Assembly (NCBI RefSeq): GCF_000179615.1 | Contig: NZ_AEDD01000004.1 | Location: forward strand, 62,001 to 126,000 | Origin: Paenibacillus curdlanolyticus YK9 | Lineage (GTDB): Bacteria; Bacillota; Bacilli; Paenibacillales; Paenibacillaceae | Direction of reading: 5' to 3' | Length of the DNA stretch: 64,000 nt | Shown: one piece after another, positions 46,799 to 54,714 of the stretch | Position numbering within the stretch: position 1 is the first letter of the stretch | How the letters are laid out: every line of letters begins with the position of its first letter | Notes under the pieces: generated by a model | Told to the model about the DNA's origin: nothing | What the model saw: only the letters and a program-made list of their open reading frames with translations | Databases searched by the model: none | Position numbers and translations under genes: made by a program

Positions 46799-46853
46799 TT
46801 TTTTCAATCGGAATAACATTCGTATAATTTTTTACATTCCTAGCTTCGATGAT

Positions 46854-46883
46854 ATTCTATCACCTAAATTTGCAAATTGACAA
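46854..46883 (-). promoter_or_regulatory. Promoter of the NRPS/PKS operon
   Basis: On the minus strand TTGTCA (46883-46878) and TAGAAT (46859-46854) separated by 18 bases. This gives a leader of ~135 bases that contains both operator-like sites. The 397-base gap 46713-47109 otherwise contains only the upstream operator and the terminator of the small gene. Confidence 0.65.
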
Positions 46884-46991
46884 GCATATGTTGCGTATAA
46901 CAGCATAAGCATTGCTGCCGAAGGATCGCCTCTCATTTTGGATGAAATTGATTTCAGTTCCAAGTAAATTGTTGGTTGTTAGGTTATTTAA

Positions 46992-47005
46992 CGCAAACGT
47001 TTTCT
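46992..47005. promoter_or_regulatory. Operator-like half site upstream of the synthetase promoter
   Basis: CGCAAACGTTTTCT carries one good half (GCAAACG) and a weaker second half, ~110 bases upstream of the -35 box. Together with 46744 it brackets the promoter. Confidence 0.45.
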
Positions 47006-47049
47006 ATTACATTGCAAATGCGTGTTTACCTCCCTTTCCCCAAGGCATG

Positions 47050-47083
47050 CGAAAAGGCAGCCGGTTCAATGAACCGACTGCCT
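47050..47083 (-). terminator. Terminator of the small membrane-protein gene
   Basis: On the minus strand AGGCAG-CGGTTC pairs with GAACCG-CTGCCT (one internal mismatch) and ends in CTTTTC. Confidence 0.75.
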
Positions 47084-47109
47084 GATGTAAGTTGCGAAAA
47101 CGATTTCCT

Positions 47110-47208
47110 CTATTGTATTTTCTTTAATCGAACCGTCAAAAGCGTGTATACAAACCCGACCACACCGATGCCCACCATCGCGCTCTGGATAAGATCATTC
47201 ATGTTCAT
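47110..47208 (-). CDS. Small membrane protein (32 residues), paralogue of 61660-61845
   Basis: An unannotated-size ORF with AAAGGAG 8 bases before its ATG and a terminator 27 bases after its stop. The peptide begins MNMNDLIQSA, has a single hydrophobic helix containing GIGVVGFVYTLL and ends in a basic tail (RLKKIQ). The pattern ND-x8-GxGVVGxVYxL-basic-IQ is shared with the small protein at 61660, which supports both being real. An extended -10 (TGGTATCAT, ~47246-47254) could drive it alone. Function unknown. Confidence 0.72.
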   Translation of the reverse strand: MNMNDLIQSAMVGIGVVGFVYTLLTVRLKKIQ

Positions 47209-47316
47209 AGGTAGGACTCCTTTACGGTTAATATCTGTTATATTCATGATACCATCTCATAAAGTCCTATTGCGCATCAGAATTTGAACACTCTTAGACA
47301 ATCTTGCCGCGCCGCT

Positions 47317-48108
47317 CTAGTTCCCCGTACTCGAGAATGCTCGAAGGCCTCTGTTCCAGAGCATGTAAGCGACGGTTAAGCTGACAGCTGCCACGATAGG
47401 AGACAGCACCGCGAAGTGCTTAAACCCTTGCGGATCAAGGAAAACAGCTGCTGGATAAAAAGCGGTAAAGCCATAAGGAATAATCCAGGTCAGAACGAAC
47501 CGAATGCCTTTATTGTAAATACTGAGCGGATAGCGCGCGAAATCGCTAGTCCCGTGAACAGCCATCATGATCGGCAGGCTGTCTACCATCCAGAACGAGA
47601 ACGAAGCGAAGAACAAGTTAACCGCCAGAAACACTGCAGAGCTGGAAACGATCATGACGATCAGCAGCAAAATGTCGGCCAAGCCCCAGTCGATGCCTAA
47701 ATGGGGTGAAGAGGTAACCAACACGATTAACCCGATGAGCAGATTGCCGACGCCGTCCTGCTGTACGCGATCCGCGATTATATGGAACAGCACATTAACC
47801 GGCCGAATCATCAGCCGATCAAAATTGCCGGGGCGGATGTAGTTAAAGCCGATCGTCCATAAATTATCGAAAAAAATATGCTCGATCGAACGGCCCAGCA
47901 GCGCGATCGCATAAATAAACATGATTTGATGATAAGTCCAGCCATGCAAGGCATCAATCTGATTAAATACGATGTTGACGAACAGAATAGACGTGCCTTG
48001 AATAAAAAATACGGAGAAGACGCCGATCAGGAAGTCCACTCGATATTCCATCATCACCTTCAAACGCGCTTTGAAAAACTGCCAATACAGCTTGCTATAA
48101 CGCTTCAC
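47317..48108 (-). CDS. ABC-2 family exporter permease (second of pair)
   Basis: 263 residues, about six helices, of the ABC2_membrane_6 type (RPGNFDRLMIRPVNVLFHI is characteristic of the pair). GTG start with GGGGGAG upstream, 22 bases after the preceding permease. It forms a three-gene exporter with 48131-48928 and the ATPase; the substrate is unknown. Confidence 0.85.
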   Translation of the reverse strand: MKRYSKLYWQFFKARLKVMMEYRVDFLIGVFSVFFIQGTSILFVNIVFNQIDALHGWTYHQIMFIYAIALLGRSIEHIFFDNLWTIGFNYIRPGNFDRLMIRPVNVLFHIIADRVQQDGVGNLLIGLIVLVTSSPHLGIDWGLADILLLIVMIVSSSAVFLAVNLFFASFSFWMVDSLPIMMAVHGTSDFARYPLSIYNKGIRFVLTWIIPYGFTAFYPAAVFLDPQGFKHFAVLSPIVAAVSLTVAYMLWNRGLRAFSSTGN

Positions 48109-48130
48109 GCATACTCCCCCTCCCGCTTCC

Positions 48131-48928
48131 TCAGCCGCCGAATATGGTCACCCTGCGGATCGCAACGGACCATGCCAATCGAATGGCAATATAAATGGCT
48201 GCGAGCCATAACACTTGCCCCAGCACCGCATAGAGCGCATCGCTTCCGGCCAACTGACCCGTATAGATCGACGTCGGCACGTAAACCATAGACTGGAACG
48301 GAAGAAACCGGCTGACCGTCTGAAGCCATTCCGGAAACATCGAAATCGGCAGCAGCGCCCCCGAGAAGAACAAGAAAATCGCGTTGCGCAGCACGCGAAG
48401 CCCCCACACGTACAATAACCAGAAAGCCGCAATGCCGATCACGAGATCAAGCTGCGTCCCGATTAGAATCCCAAGAATGGCGCTAAACAAAAATAACAAA
48501 AAGCTGCTCCAGCTAGCCGGCCCGTTAATGCCAATGAACAGATAAGCGACCAGCAGCATCGGAAGCGCTTCACGGAGCGTCCCCGTCACCTTATTGCCTA
48601 GATCCAACGCGACCAGCTTATCAAGCAGGTTATAAGGCCGCATAAGCTCGATAGCAACGCTCCCATCGCGAACGTTGCTTGCCAGCTGAGTGCCGACGCC
48701 TGCGACATAATTGTTGATCGTCATCGCGATAATGACATAGGTAATCATCGTGCTGAGCGGCATCCCGTCGATCGTCGTCTTGTTCTCGTACACCGCATGC
48801 CAAAATGCGTAGATGATCAGCAAACGAAAAATGGACGAAGCGGTTCCCGCCCAATACCATACGTTATATGCGGTATCGACTTTGATCTGAGACTTCATAA
48901 GCTCCCAATATTTTCTCGCTTTTCTCAC
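48131..48928 (-). CDS. ABC-2 family exporter permease (first of pair)
   Basis: 265 residues, about six helices, with the related loop RDGSVAIELMRPYNLLDKL. GTG start, two bases after the ATPase stop, so translationally coupled. Such permeases usually occur in pairs with one ATPase; its partner follows directly. Confidence 0.85.
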   Translation of the reverse strand: MRKARKYWELMKSQIKVDTAYNVWYWAGTASSIFRLLIIYAFWHAVYENKTTIDGMPLSTMITYVIIAMTINNYVAGVGTQLASNVRDGSVAIELMRPYNLLDKLVALDLGNKVTGTLREALPMLLVAYLFIGINGPASWSSFLLFLFSAILGILIGTQLDLVIGIAAFWLLYVWGLRVLRNAIFLFFSGALLPISMFPEWLQTVSRFLPFQSMVYVPTSIYTGQLAGSDALYAVLGQVLWLAAIYIAIRLAWSVAIRRVTIFGG

Positions 48929-48930
48929 CG

Positions 48931-49917
48931 TTAGACCCCCCGCTCGTAAATTTCCTGTACGATGGTCTCGATCTTCGGGTCGGCGATCGTTAAGTCGCGA
49001 ATCCGGTATTGCTGCATCACTTCCGTGATCACTTCAGCTGCGGTGATATCTTGACTGCTGAAGGATACGCTAACGATGCCTTCCTCATCGACGCTGAAGT
49101 CTGCCCGACGCGAGAGCGAATCGGGAAGCTGGAAGCTGCGCTCCACATCCAGCTCAAAATGAATGACCCGTTTGTGCCCAAATTGGTCTTTGATCGATTG
49201 CAGGCTGCCATCGTAGAGCACTTTGCCTTCGTCAATAATGATGATGCGATTGCAAATCTCCTCGATATCCTGCATATCATGCGTTGTCAAAATGACCGTC
49301 GTGCCCTTTAGCTGGTTCATTTGTTTGATAAACTCGCGTATTCTCGCTTTGACTGCCACGTCGAGGCCGATCGTAGGCTCATCGAGGAACACGATAGACG
49401 GGTTATGCAGGAAGGCCGCCGCAAGCTCGCAGCGCATCTTCTGTCCGAGCGACAGCTGCCTCACCGGCACGCCGAGAAGCGGTTCAAGCTGCAGCACCTC
49501 GGTGAACATCGCGATGGTCTCCTGATATTCCTTTTCTGGAATTTCGTAAATATGCTTCAGCAGGTCATAGGATTCCCGAACTGCAATATCCCAAAATAAC
49601 TGCGTCCGCTGGCCGAAAACGGCGCCGATGTTATGGGCGTTCTTCTGTCTGTCCTTGCTGGGAACGATGCCGTTGACGAGCACCTCGCCGCTGCTTGGCG
49701 TAAGAATGCCGCACAGCATCTTGATCGTAGTGGACTTGCCTGCGCCGTTAGCGCCGATATAGCCGACCATCTCGCCTGGGCGAATCTGAAAGCTAATGTC
49801 ATCCACTGCTTTCTTGACTTGATACTCCCGCGAGAACAGCCCTTTAATCGCTCCTGACAGTCCCGGCTTCTTCTGGGCAATACGGTAATGCTTCGATAAT
49901 CCGCTCACTTGAATCAT
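48931..49917 (-). CDS. ABC exporter ATPase
   Basis: 328 residues from ATG 49917. Walker A GANGAGKST, signature LSLGQKM, Walker B SIVFLDEPTIGLD, switch His LTTHD; a ~100-residue C-terminal extension follows. AAGGGGCGG precedes the chosen start. The same frame is open upstream to an ATG at 50022 that has its own AAGGG, but the extra 35 residues run through a terminator hairpin and do not look like ATPase sequence; they may be a leader peptide. Confidence 0.9.
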   Translation of the reverse strand: MIQVSGLSKHYRIAQKKPGLSGAIKGLFSREYQVKKAVDDISFQIRPGEMVGYIGANGAGKSTTIKMLCGILTPSSGEVLVNGIVPSKDRQKNAHNIGAVFGQRTQLFWDIAVRESYDLLKHIYEIPEKEYQETIAMFTEVLQLEPLLGVPVRQLSLGQKMRCELAAAFLHNPSIVFLDEPTIGLDVAVKARIREFIKQMNQLKGTTVILTTHDMQDIEEICNRIIIIDEGKVLYDGSLQSIKDQFGHKRVIHFELDVERSFQLPDSLSRRADFSVDEEGIVSVSFSSQDITAAEVITEVMQQYRIRDLTIADPKIETIVQEIYERGV

Positions 49918-49940
49918 AGATGCCGCCCCTTTATATAAAC

Positions 49941-49981
49941 AAAAATAACCCCGACTTCTCTGTAACAGAGAGATCGGGGTT
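49941..49981 (-). terminator. Attenuator-like terminator in the ABC exporter leader
   Basis: On the minus strand AACCCCGA pairs with TCGGGGTT, with an inner CTCTGT/ACAGAG stem, followed by ATTTTTG. It lies downstream of the predicted exporter promoter and 24 bases before the ATPase ATG. A second hairpin (AAACCGG/CCGGTTT, 49988-50018) precedes it and contains the tandem repeat GCAAGTAT. Confidence 0.65.
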
Positions 49982-50079
49982 GATAATAAACCGGATACTT
50001 GCATACTTGCCCGGTTTAACATGCATTGCCCTTAGCTTGTCTAGCCAATAAATATCACAGTCAATAAAAAGATAAATAG

Positions 50080-50108
50080 ATTGTAAATGTAAAAGTTTAC
50101 CTCGTCAA
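50080..50108 (-). promoter_or_regulatory. Probable promoter of the ABC exporter genes
   Basis: On the minus strand TTGACG (50108-50103) and TACAAT (50085-50080), spacing 17. The palindrome GTAAA-CT-TTTAC lies between the two boxes, a possible repressor site. Confidence 0.6.
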
Positions 50109-50150
50109 TAAAAAACCGCCAGCTTCCTTCATGGGAAGAAAACTGGCGGT
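50109..50150 (-). terminator. Terminator of the pullulanase gene
   Basis: On the minus strand ACCGCCAG and CTGGCGGT pair, with an inner CTTCC/GGAAG stem, followed by six T. Confidence 0.85.
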
Positions 50151-50179
50151 CAAACGCAAATCGAACGACTGGTCTTGTT

Positions 50180-53100
50180 CTAGAACTTCTTCAACAGATT
50201 ATAGACAGCTTGCGCGCTTTCGGCACGCGACATCGTTCCCTTAGGCAGGAAGGTCCCATTTGCATTGCCTTGAACAAGGCCAAGCTCCGCTGCGATCGCA
50301 ACGGCTGGAGCCGCCCATGCGCTAATTTGACTGTTGTCCGAGTATGCAGCTGATGGTGAAGACGCAGCTGCTTCCTTCCCTGTCTTCGTCTCATATGCCC
50401 GAACGAGCATAGCAGCCATTTCCTCGCGGGTTACCGTATCGTTCGGCGCAAACGTCTTGTCGGCGCGTCCTTGGACGATGCCGAGCTTGCTTGCTGCCGC
50501 CACGTATGGCGCATACCATTTGTCTGCTGCAACGTCAGTGAAAGCAGCTGTGCCTTCTGCCTTCACGCCGAGCGCGCGGACGAGAAGTGCTGCGAATTCA
50601 GCGCGCGTCACATTTGCTTTCGGCGCAAATTGCTGATCGTTGATGCCCGTTACAATATGCTTAGCGGCCAACGCCTTGATCGCTTGCGAAGCCCAATGGC
50701 TAGCTGCGACATCGGTGAAGGACTTATCGTATTCCAGCACCGCGTACTTGCTGAAATGCGAGACTTGCGCTGTCGCAATATTGCCAGCCAAGCTACCGCC
50801 GATGTACGTAAGCTCTCCGTTATCGCTTACATGGTAGATGCCTGCAAGCTCTTTGTCCGTGTTCGCATTCATGCTGATTGCCAGCGTGATTGGCGAATCG
50901 AAGGTGCTGACCGTCGTCGTCTTGCCATCCTTCGCAATGATGCTCAAGCGGAATTCATAAACCAACGAAGCGGCATCCGCTTTCGTTTGGCTGTCGCCTG
51001 CTTGCCCCAGCAGCGCCTTGGCTGCTTCTGGCTTGAGCGGTCTTGCTTCCAGCACGATGCGCGCACCGGATGCTTCGCCCGCTGAAACGCGCGATTGCAA
51101 GGAAGCCAGTAATTTATTCGGTACGGTAACCGTTACGCCGTTCGCGATGATCACAAGATCATTGGTTGCCAGCAAAGACGCGGCATCAACTGGCAGGCTG
51201 ACCGCATTGTAGCCATCCTTCAATTGAATCGAAACTTTGCCGTCCGTTCCTTTGACAGCAAGGCTGCTTGCATCAACCAACTGAACGTCAGACGCAGCTG
51301 GCGTCGTTGGTACCGTTGGCGTTGTCGGCGTTGTTGGTGTCGTCGGGGTTGTTGGCGTCGTCGACACGCCGTCTTTGACTTGAATAATAACAGCCGTCAG
51401 CGGATCGATCGTAATCGATTGGCTCGAGAGCGTGAAGCCCGATGGTGCAGACACAGCTTGCACGCCAGCCTCGTCATTATCGACAAGCACTGTGCCTACC
51501 GTCAGGTCTTCCGACAGTGCGAGCGTTCTGGACGCGCTGTCGCCATTGACGAATACGTAATAGGTGCCCGTTCCGTCCGTCGCTTTGTTTTTGTAGCCGA
51601 TGACAAGGTCCTGCTCTTTGATATCTTTGGAGTCGATCAACGTTACGTTGGAGTTAACGAGATCTCTTTCGCCTAAGCGGAATGCATTCGTGTGCTTGCG
51701 AAGCGCCAATAAGCCGGATGTAAACGCTTGTGTAACATGGTTAACCGGGTATTGCACCGCGTTCGTAGCCTTCTGCCAATCGAATTTGTTAATCGCATCG
51801 GTCGAATCATACGAATCATGGACCAAGTAGCCGACCGTATTGTTGTTCTCATCCTTGAGCTCATGATACTTCTGCTCCGGTACGCCTGCCCCGAACCATT
51901 GCTTCGTTCTGCCGTACTCTTGACCGGCATGCAGGAACGCCGTGCCCTGTGACGTCATCATGAGTAGGTTGCCCAACCGGACGCGCTTGTGGATTTCCAG
52001 ATTGTTAGCCGGGATAGTCGGGTCCTTCTTGATCGATTGCGCGATAATATCGTACAGCGGCAGGTTGTCATGCGCCTCGATATACGGCACCATATCGCCC
52101 GGATCATCAGCCGGCGTGTTGCTTGGCTGCGCCTTAATATTGCTCAGAATCGTTTGGATGTTTCTAGCGCCGCCCGTCAGGAAGCGCGGTTCGCCCTCCG
52201 AGCCGTAGCCGGACTTCAGTTCATTGCGGATTTCATCGGAGAATACGCCGACATTATCCGTTTTGTCCATCCAGTCCTGCGTCGCGCCTTTGCCAGCCAA
52301 TGAAGGATCAGCAATGTCGCCTTTGAACGTTCTCCAGCCTTCGCCGATGAACAAAGCCTTCGGATTAATCGCTGCTGCTGCATTGTAAGCATCCTGCACA
52401 GCGCCATACGTAGCGTCGCCCATCATATCCCAGCGCATGCCATCGATTTTGTACTCGTTGAACCAGTATTTCACGGAATCGACCATCAGCTTCTCAGCCA
52501 TCTTGTGCGTCGTTGCCAAGTTGTTGCCGAAATCGCCAAGGTTATTGCCGTTCGCATCCTGGAACGCGTAATAGTTAGGCACGATGTCGTTGAGGAAGCT
52601 TGCTTTTGCCATATGCGTGTACACAACGTCAAGGATAACGCCCATGCCCTCGTCGTGAACGGCATCAATTAAGCCTTTAAGCTCCTTGATCCGAAGCTGC
52701 GGATCCTTGGCATTCTCCGAATATGCGCCATCCGGCGAGAAGTAGCTGTGCGGGTCGTAGCCCCAGTTGTATTCGTTGTTAAGCGTCGAATACTGGTCTT
52801 CCCGTTCGCCCATGCGCGATTCATCGCCATAGTACCAAGCCATAACCGGCATTAATTGAATATGCGTGATGCCGAGCGATTTGAGATAAGACAGCTTATC
52901 CTTAAATGCGGTAAATGTGCCGAATCTCGCGTTCAAATCGCCTGCGATCGTAGGATCTGAGGTAAAGTCACGGACATGCACCTCGTACACAATCGCATCT
53001 TCTCGCTTCTGATAACCGTCAATGTTAGCAAAGCCATAGTTTGGCGAAGGGTTCGTTCCGCTGAGGTCAACGATTGCCGCTTTACCGACATTATCGCCGT

Positions 53101-54472
53101 CAGGTCCAGTCTCCCCTTTGGTATTCACCATGAACTCCGCCATCGATTTCGCATAAGGGTCAAGCACCGGCTTCGTTACGCCATCATTCGTTACCTGATA
53201 TTGATAATAATAGCCAACCAAATCAGTGATGGCAGGGTTCCCAAGGTCTGCAGGCGCGATTGCAGCCGACCATACGCCTTTATCGCCCTTCACCAGATTA
53301 ACGCTGCCTACGAGCTGAGTGGCGTCGTTGCGGTCGTATACGTTGGCCGTAACCGAGCTTGCTTTTGGCGCCCACAGCTTTAATGTAACGCTGCCCGCAT
53401 CGTAAGTCGCTCCCAGATCATTGCCCTCGTAGTCGTACATTTGGTCCAGCATCCGCCAGCCCGTGGAAGCCGTTACCGTCGTGCCCATGTAAGTGACGCT
53501 GAGTGGCGCATTATCCAGCACGATGTTAGCCGTTACGCGCGCAGTCTTCTTGTCATCATTAAGCGTTACGGCTTGAATGTCGACGTTAGCGCCATTCTTA
53601 TCCGCGATCGTGATTGCGGATTTCAAGTCATCTGCTGTAACGCCGTCCGTTAACGTAAATCCGAGCAGCAGCTCTTGATCGGACAATAGCTCAGCGGACA
53701 GAAGCCCCGTAGCCTGCTCCCAGTATGGGGAGATATATACGGTATTGTCGTTTTGTTTAATCCATACTTGATTGTATCGATCGAGCAGCGAGAATACGCG
53801 GTCCGCTCCGTCCTTATCGCCTGTTGTGCGATTGACGACGACGAAGCCTATTTTCTTCGCCTGATCTAGCAGCGGAACGTCGATATAGCTGCCATAACGG
53901 TCTGTGTTCTGGAAGGCGGATGCGCCCGACGGCCAATTCGCCGATGGCGCGGCAACATCGTTAAACAGCCACAGGCCGAAGTCGCCTTGCGCTTGGTCAT
54001 CCCGCACGTAGTGAACGCGAACCGTATTCGCCGGTAGGCTTACGGGCTCGTAGTAAGAGATTTGATCGCTTCCTTGCTTGATCCAAACTTCGTTCACTTC
54101 CGGCTTGCTGATCGTGACCAATTTGTCTCCGCCATCCTTGGAGCCGTCGTTGCGGTTCACGACAACCATCCCCACTTTTTTGGCATTCGCTGCAAGCGGG
54201 ATATCCATGTAAACGCCATAAGCATCTTGCTCTACGAAAGCTGTTGCGCCCGATGGCCAGTTCGCAGAAGGTGAAGCAACATCGTTAAAAGACCAGATCC
54301 CTAAATTCGTATACGTAGCGTCCGTACGGTTATAGTGAACACGAAGATGCTGATCCGGCACGGGACTTGCACCGCTATTTGCTAGAGCTGGAATCGCCCC
54401 AAATATGGACCACAGCATCGATGCAATAAGCAAAAATGATAGCGTTTTCTTTTGTTTTAACGCGATATTCAT
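50180..54472 (-). CDS. pulA: Surface-anchored type I pullulanase with SLH domains
   Basis: 1430 residues. Signal peptide ~1-31; two CBM41-like starch-binding domains (~40-140 and ~145-245), similar to each other (both with FNDVA-PSANWPSGA); an Ig-like stretch to ~345; CBM48 (~350-460); GH13 catalytic domain with the pullulanase-type YNWGYDP (~566), nucleophile Asp682 (MRWDMMG), acid/base Glu711 (IGEGW) and Asp802 (EAHDN); a beta domain; a Thr-Pro linker (~1037-1057); a ~190-residue spacer; and three SLH domains (~1250-1430) that bind secondary cell-wall polymer. It debranches pullulan and amylopectin at the surface, feeding the maltodextrin importer. GGGGAGGG precedes the ATG. It has its own promoter with cre-like and operator-like sites. 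Confidence 0.94.
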   Translation of the reverse strand: MNIALKQKKTLSFLLIASMLWSIFGAIPALANSGASPVPDQHLRVHYNRTDATYTNLGIWSFNDVASPSANWPSGATAFVEQDAYGVYMDIPLAANAKKVGMVVVNRNDGSKDGGDKLVTISKPEVNEVWIKQGSDQISYYEPVSLPANTVRVHYVRDDQAQGDFGLWLFNDVAAPSANWPSGASAFQNTDRYGSYIDVPLLDQAKKIGFVVVNRTTGDKDGADRVFSLLDRYNQVWIKQNDNTVYISPYWEQATGLLSAELLSDQELLLGFTLTDGVTADDLKSAITIADKNGANVDIQAVTLNDDKKTARVTANIVLDNAPLSVTYMGTTVTASTGWRMLDQMYDYEGNDLGATYDAGSVTLKLWAPKASSVTANVYDRNDATQLVGSVNLVKGDKGVWSAAIAPADLGNPAITDLVGYYYQYQVTNDGVTKPVLDPYAKSMAEFMVNTKGETGPDGDNVGKAAIVDLSGTNPSPNYGFANIDGYQKREDAIVYEVHVRDFTSDPTIAGDLNARFGTFTAFKDKLSYLKSLGITHIQLMPVMAWYYGDESRMGEREDQYSTLNNEYNWGYDPHSYFSPDGAYSENAKDPQLRIKELKGLIDAVHDEGMGVILDVVYTHMAKASFLNDIVPNYYAFQDANGNNLGDFGNNLATTHKMAEKLMVDSVKYWFNEYKIDGMRWDMMGDATYGAVQDAYNAAAAINPKALFIGEGWRTFKGDIADPSLAGKGATQDWMDKTDNVGVFSDEIRNELKSGYGSEGEPRFLTGGARNIQTILSNIKAQPSNTPADDPGDMVPYIEAHDNLPLYDIIAQSIKKDPTIPANNLEIHKRVRLGNLLMMTSQGTAFLHAGQEYGRTKQWFGAGVPEQKYHELKDENNNTVGYLVHDSYDSTDAINKFDWQKATNAVQYPVNHVTQAFTSGLLALRKHTNAFRLGERDLVNSNVTLIDSKDIKEQDLVIGYKNKATDGTGTYYVFVNGDSASRTLALSEDLTVGTVLVDNDEAGVQAVSAPSGFTLSSQSITIDPLTAVIIQVKDGVSTTPTTPTTPTTPTTPTVPTTPAASDVQLVDASSLAVKGTDGKVSIQLKDGYNAVSLPVDAASLLATNDLVIIANGVTVTVPNKLLASLQSRVSAGEASGARIVLEARPLKPEAAKALLGQAGDSQTKADAASLVYEFRLSIIAKDGKTTTVSTFDSPITLAISMNANTDKELAGIYHVSDNGELTYIGGSLAGNIATAQVSHFSKYAVLEYDKSFTDVAASHWASQAIKALAAKHIVTGINDQQFAPKANVTRAEFAALLVRALGVKAEGTAAFTDVAADKWYAPYVAAASKLGIVQGRADKTFAPNDTVTREEMAAMLVRAYETKTGKEAAASSPSAAYSDNSQISAWAAPAVAIAAELGLVQGNANGTFLPKGTMSRAESAQAVYNLLKKF
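51301..51362 (-). repeat. Short tandem repeats encoding a Thr-Thr-Pro linker
   Basis: About seven imperfect 9-base units encode a TTP/TVP repeat between the catalytic part and the C-terminal anchor part of the pullulanase. Repeat number is likely to vary between strains. Confidence 0.8.
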
Positions 54473-54520
54473 GTCAGGCCCTCCCCAATATAAAAATGAA
54501 CTTCAAATCTCTTAAAAATG

Positions 54521-54534
54521 TGCAATCGTTTGCA
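54521..54534. promoter_or_regulatory. LacI-type operator in the pullulanase leader
   Basis: TGCAATCGTTTGCA, an imperfect palindrome with central CG and the GTTTGCA half also seen at mdxE and the synthetase operon. It lies ~55 bases downstream of the predicted start site. Confidence 0.55.
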
Positions 54535-54575
54535 GTAATGACGAAAGAGTCGTACCTCCCCCTCGATTCATAAAA

Positions 54576-54589
54576 TGAAAGCGGTTACC
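54576..54589. promoter_or_regulatory. Probable cre site (CcpA) at the pullulanase start site
   Basis: TGAAAGCGGTTACC matches the CcpA consensus TGWAANCGNTNWCA at all but the last position and begins right at the predicted transcription start, the usual place for catabolite repression. Confidence 0.6.
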
Positions 54590-54596
54590 GACTCTC

Positions 54597-54625
54597 ATCT
54601 TAATGCAGAAACGGGCAGTCGTCAA
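54597..54625 (-). promoter_or_regulatory. Promoter of the pullulanase gene
   Basis: On the minus strand TTGACG (54625-54620) and TAAGAT (54602-54597), spacing 17. Confidence 0.65.
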
Positions 54626-54685
54626 ACTATTTTCGCTGATTTCTACCCATTAACTTACAAATATCTGTTCATATTTCATATTGCG

Positions 54686-54698
54686 ACAACGTTTGCAC
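54686..54698. promoter_or_regulatory. Operator-like half site upstream of the pullulanase promoter
   Basis: ACAACGTTTGCAC has one complete GTTTGCAC half and a shortened other half. With 54521 it brackets the promoter, as at the synthetase operon. Confidence 0.4.
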
Positions 54699-54714
54699 AA
54701 ATGGGCCGACGAAT

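Noticed and set aside
51301-51362. Possible CRISPR or minisatellite
   Set aside because: The short in-frame 9-base units simply encode the Thr-Thr-Pro linker of the pullulanase; there are no spacers.
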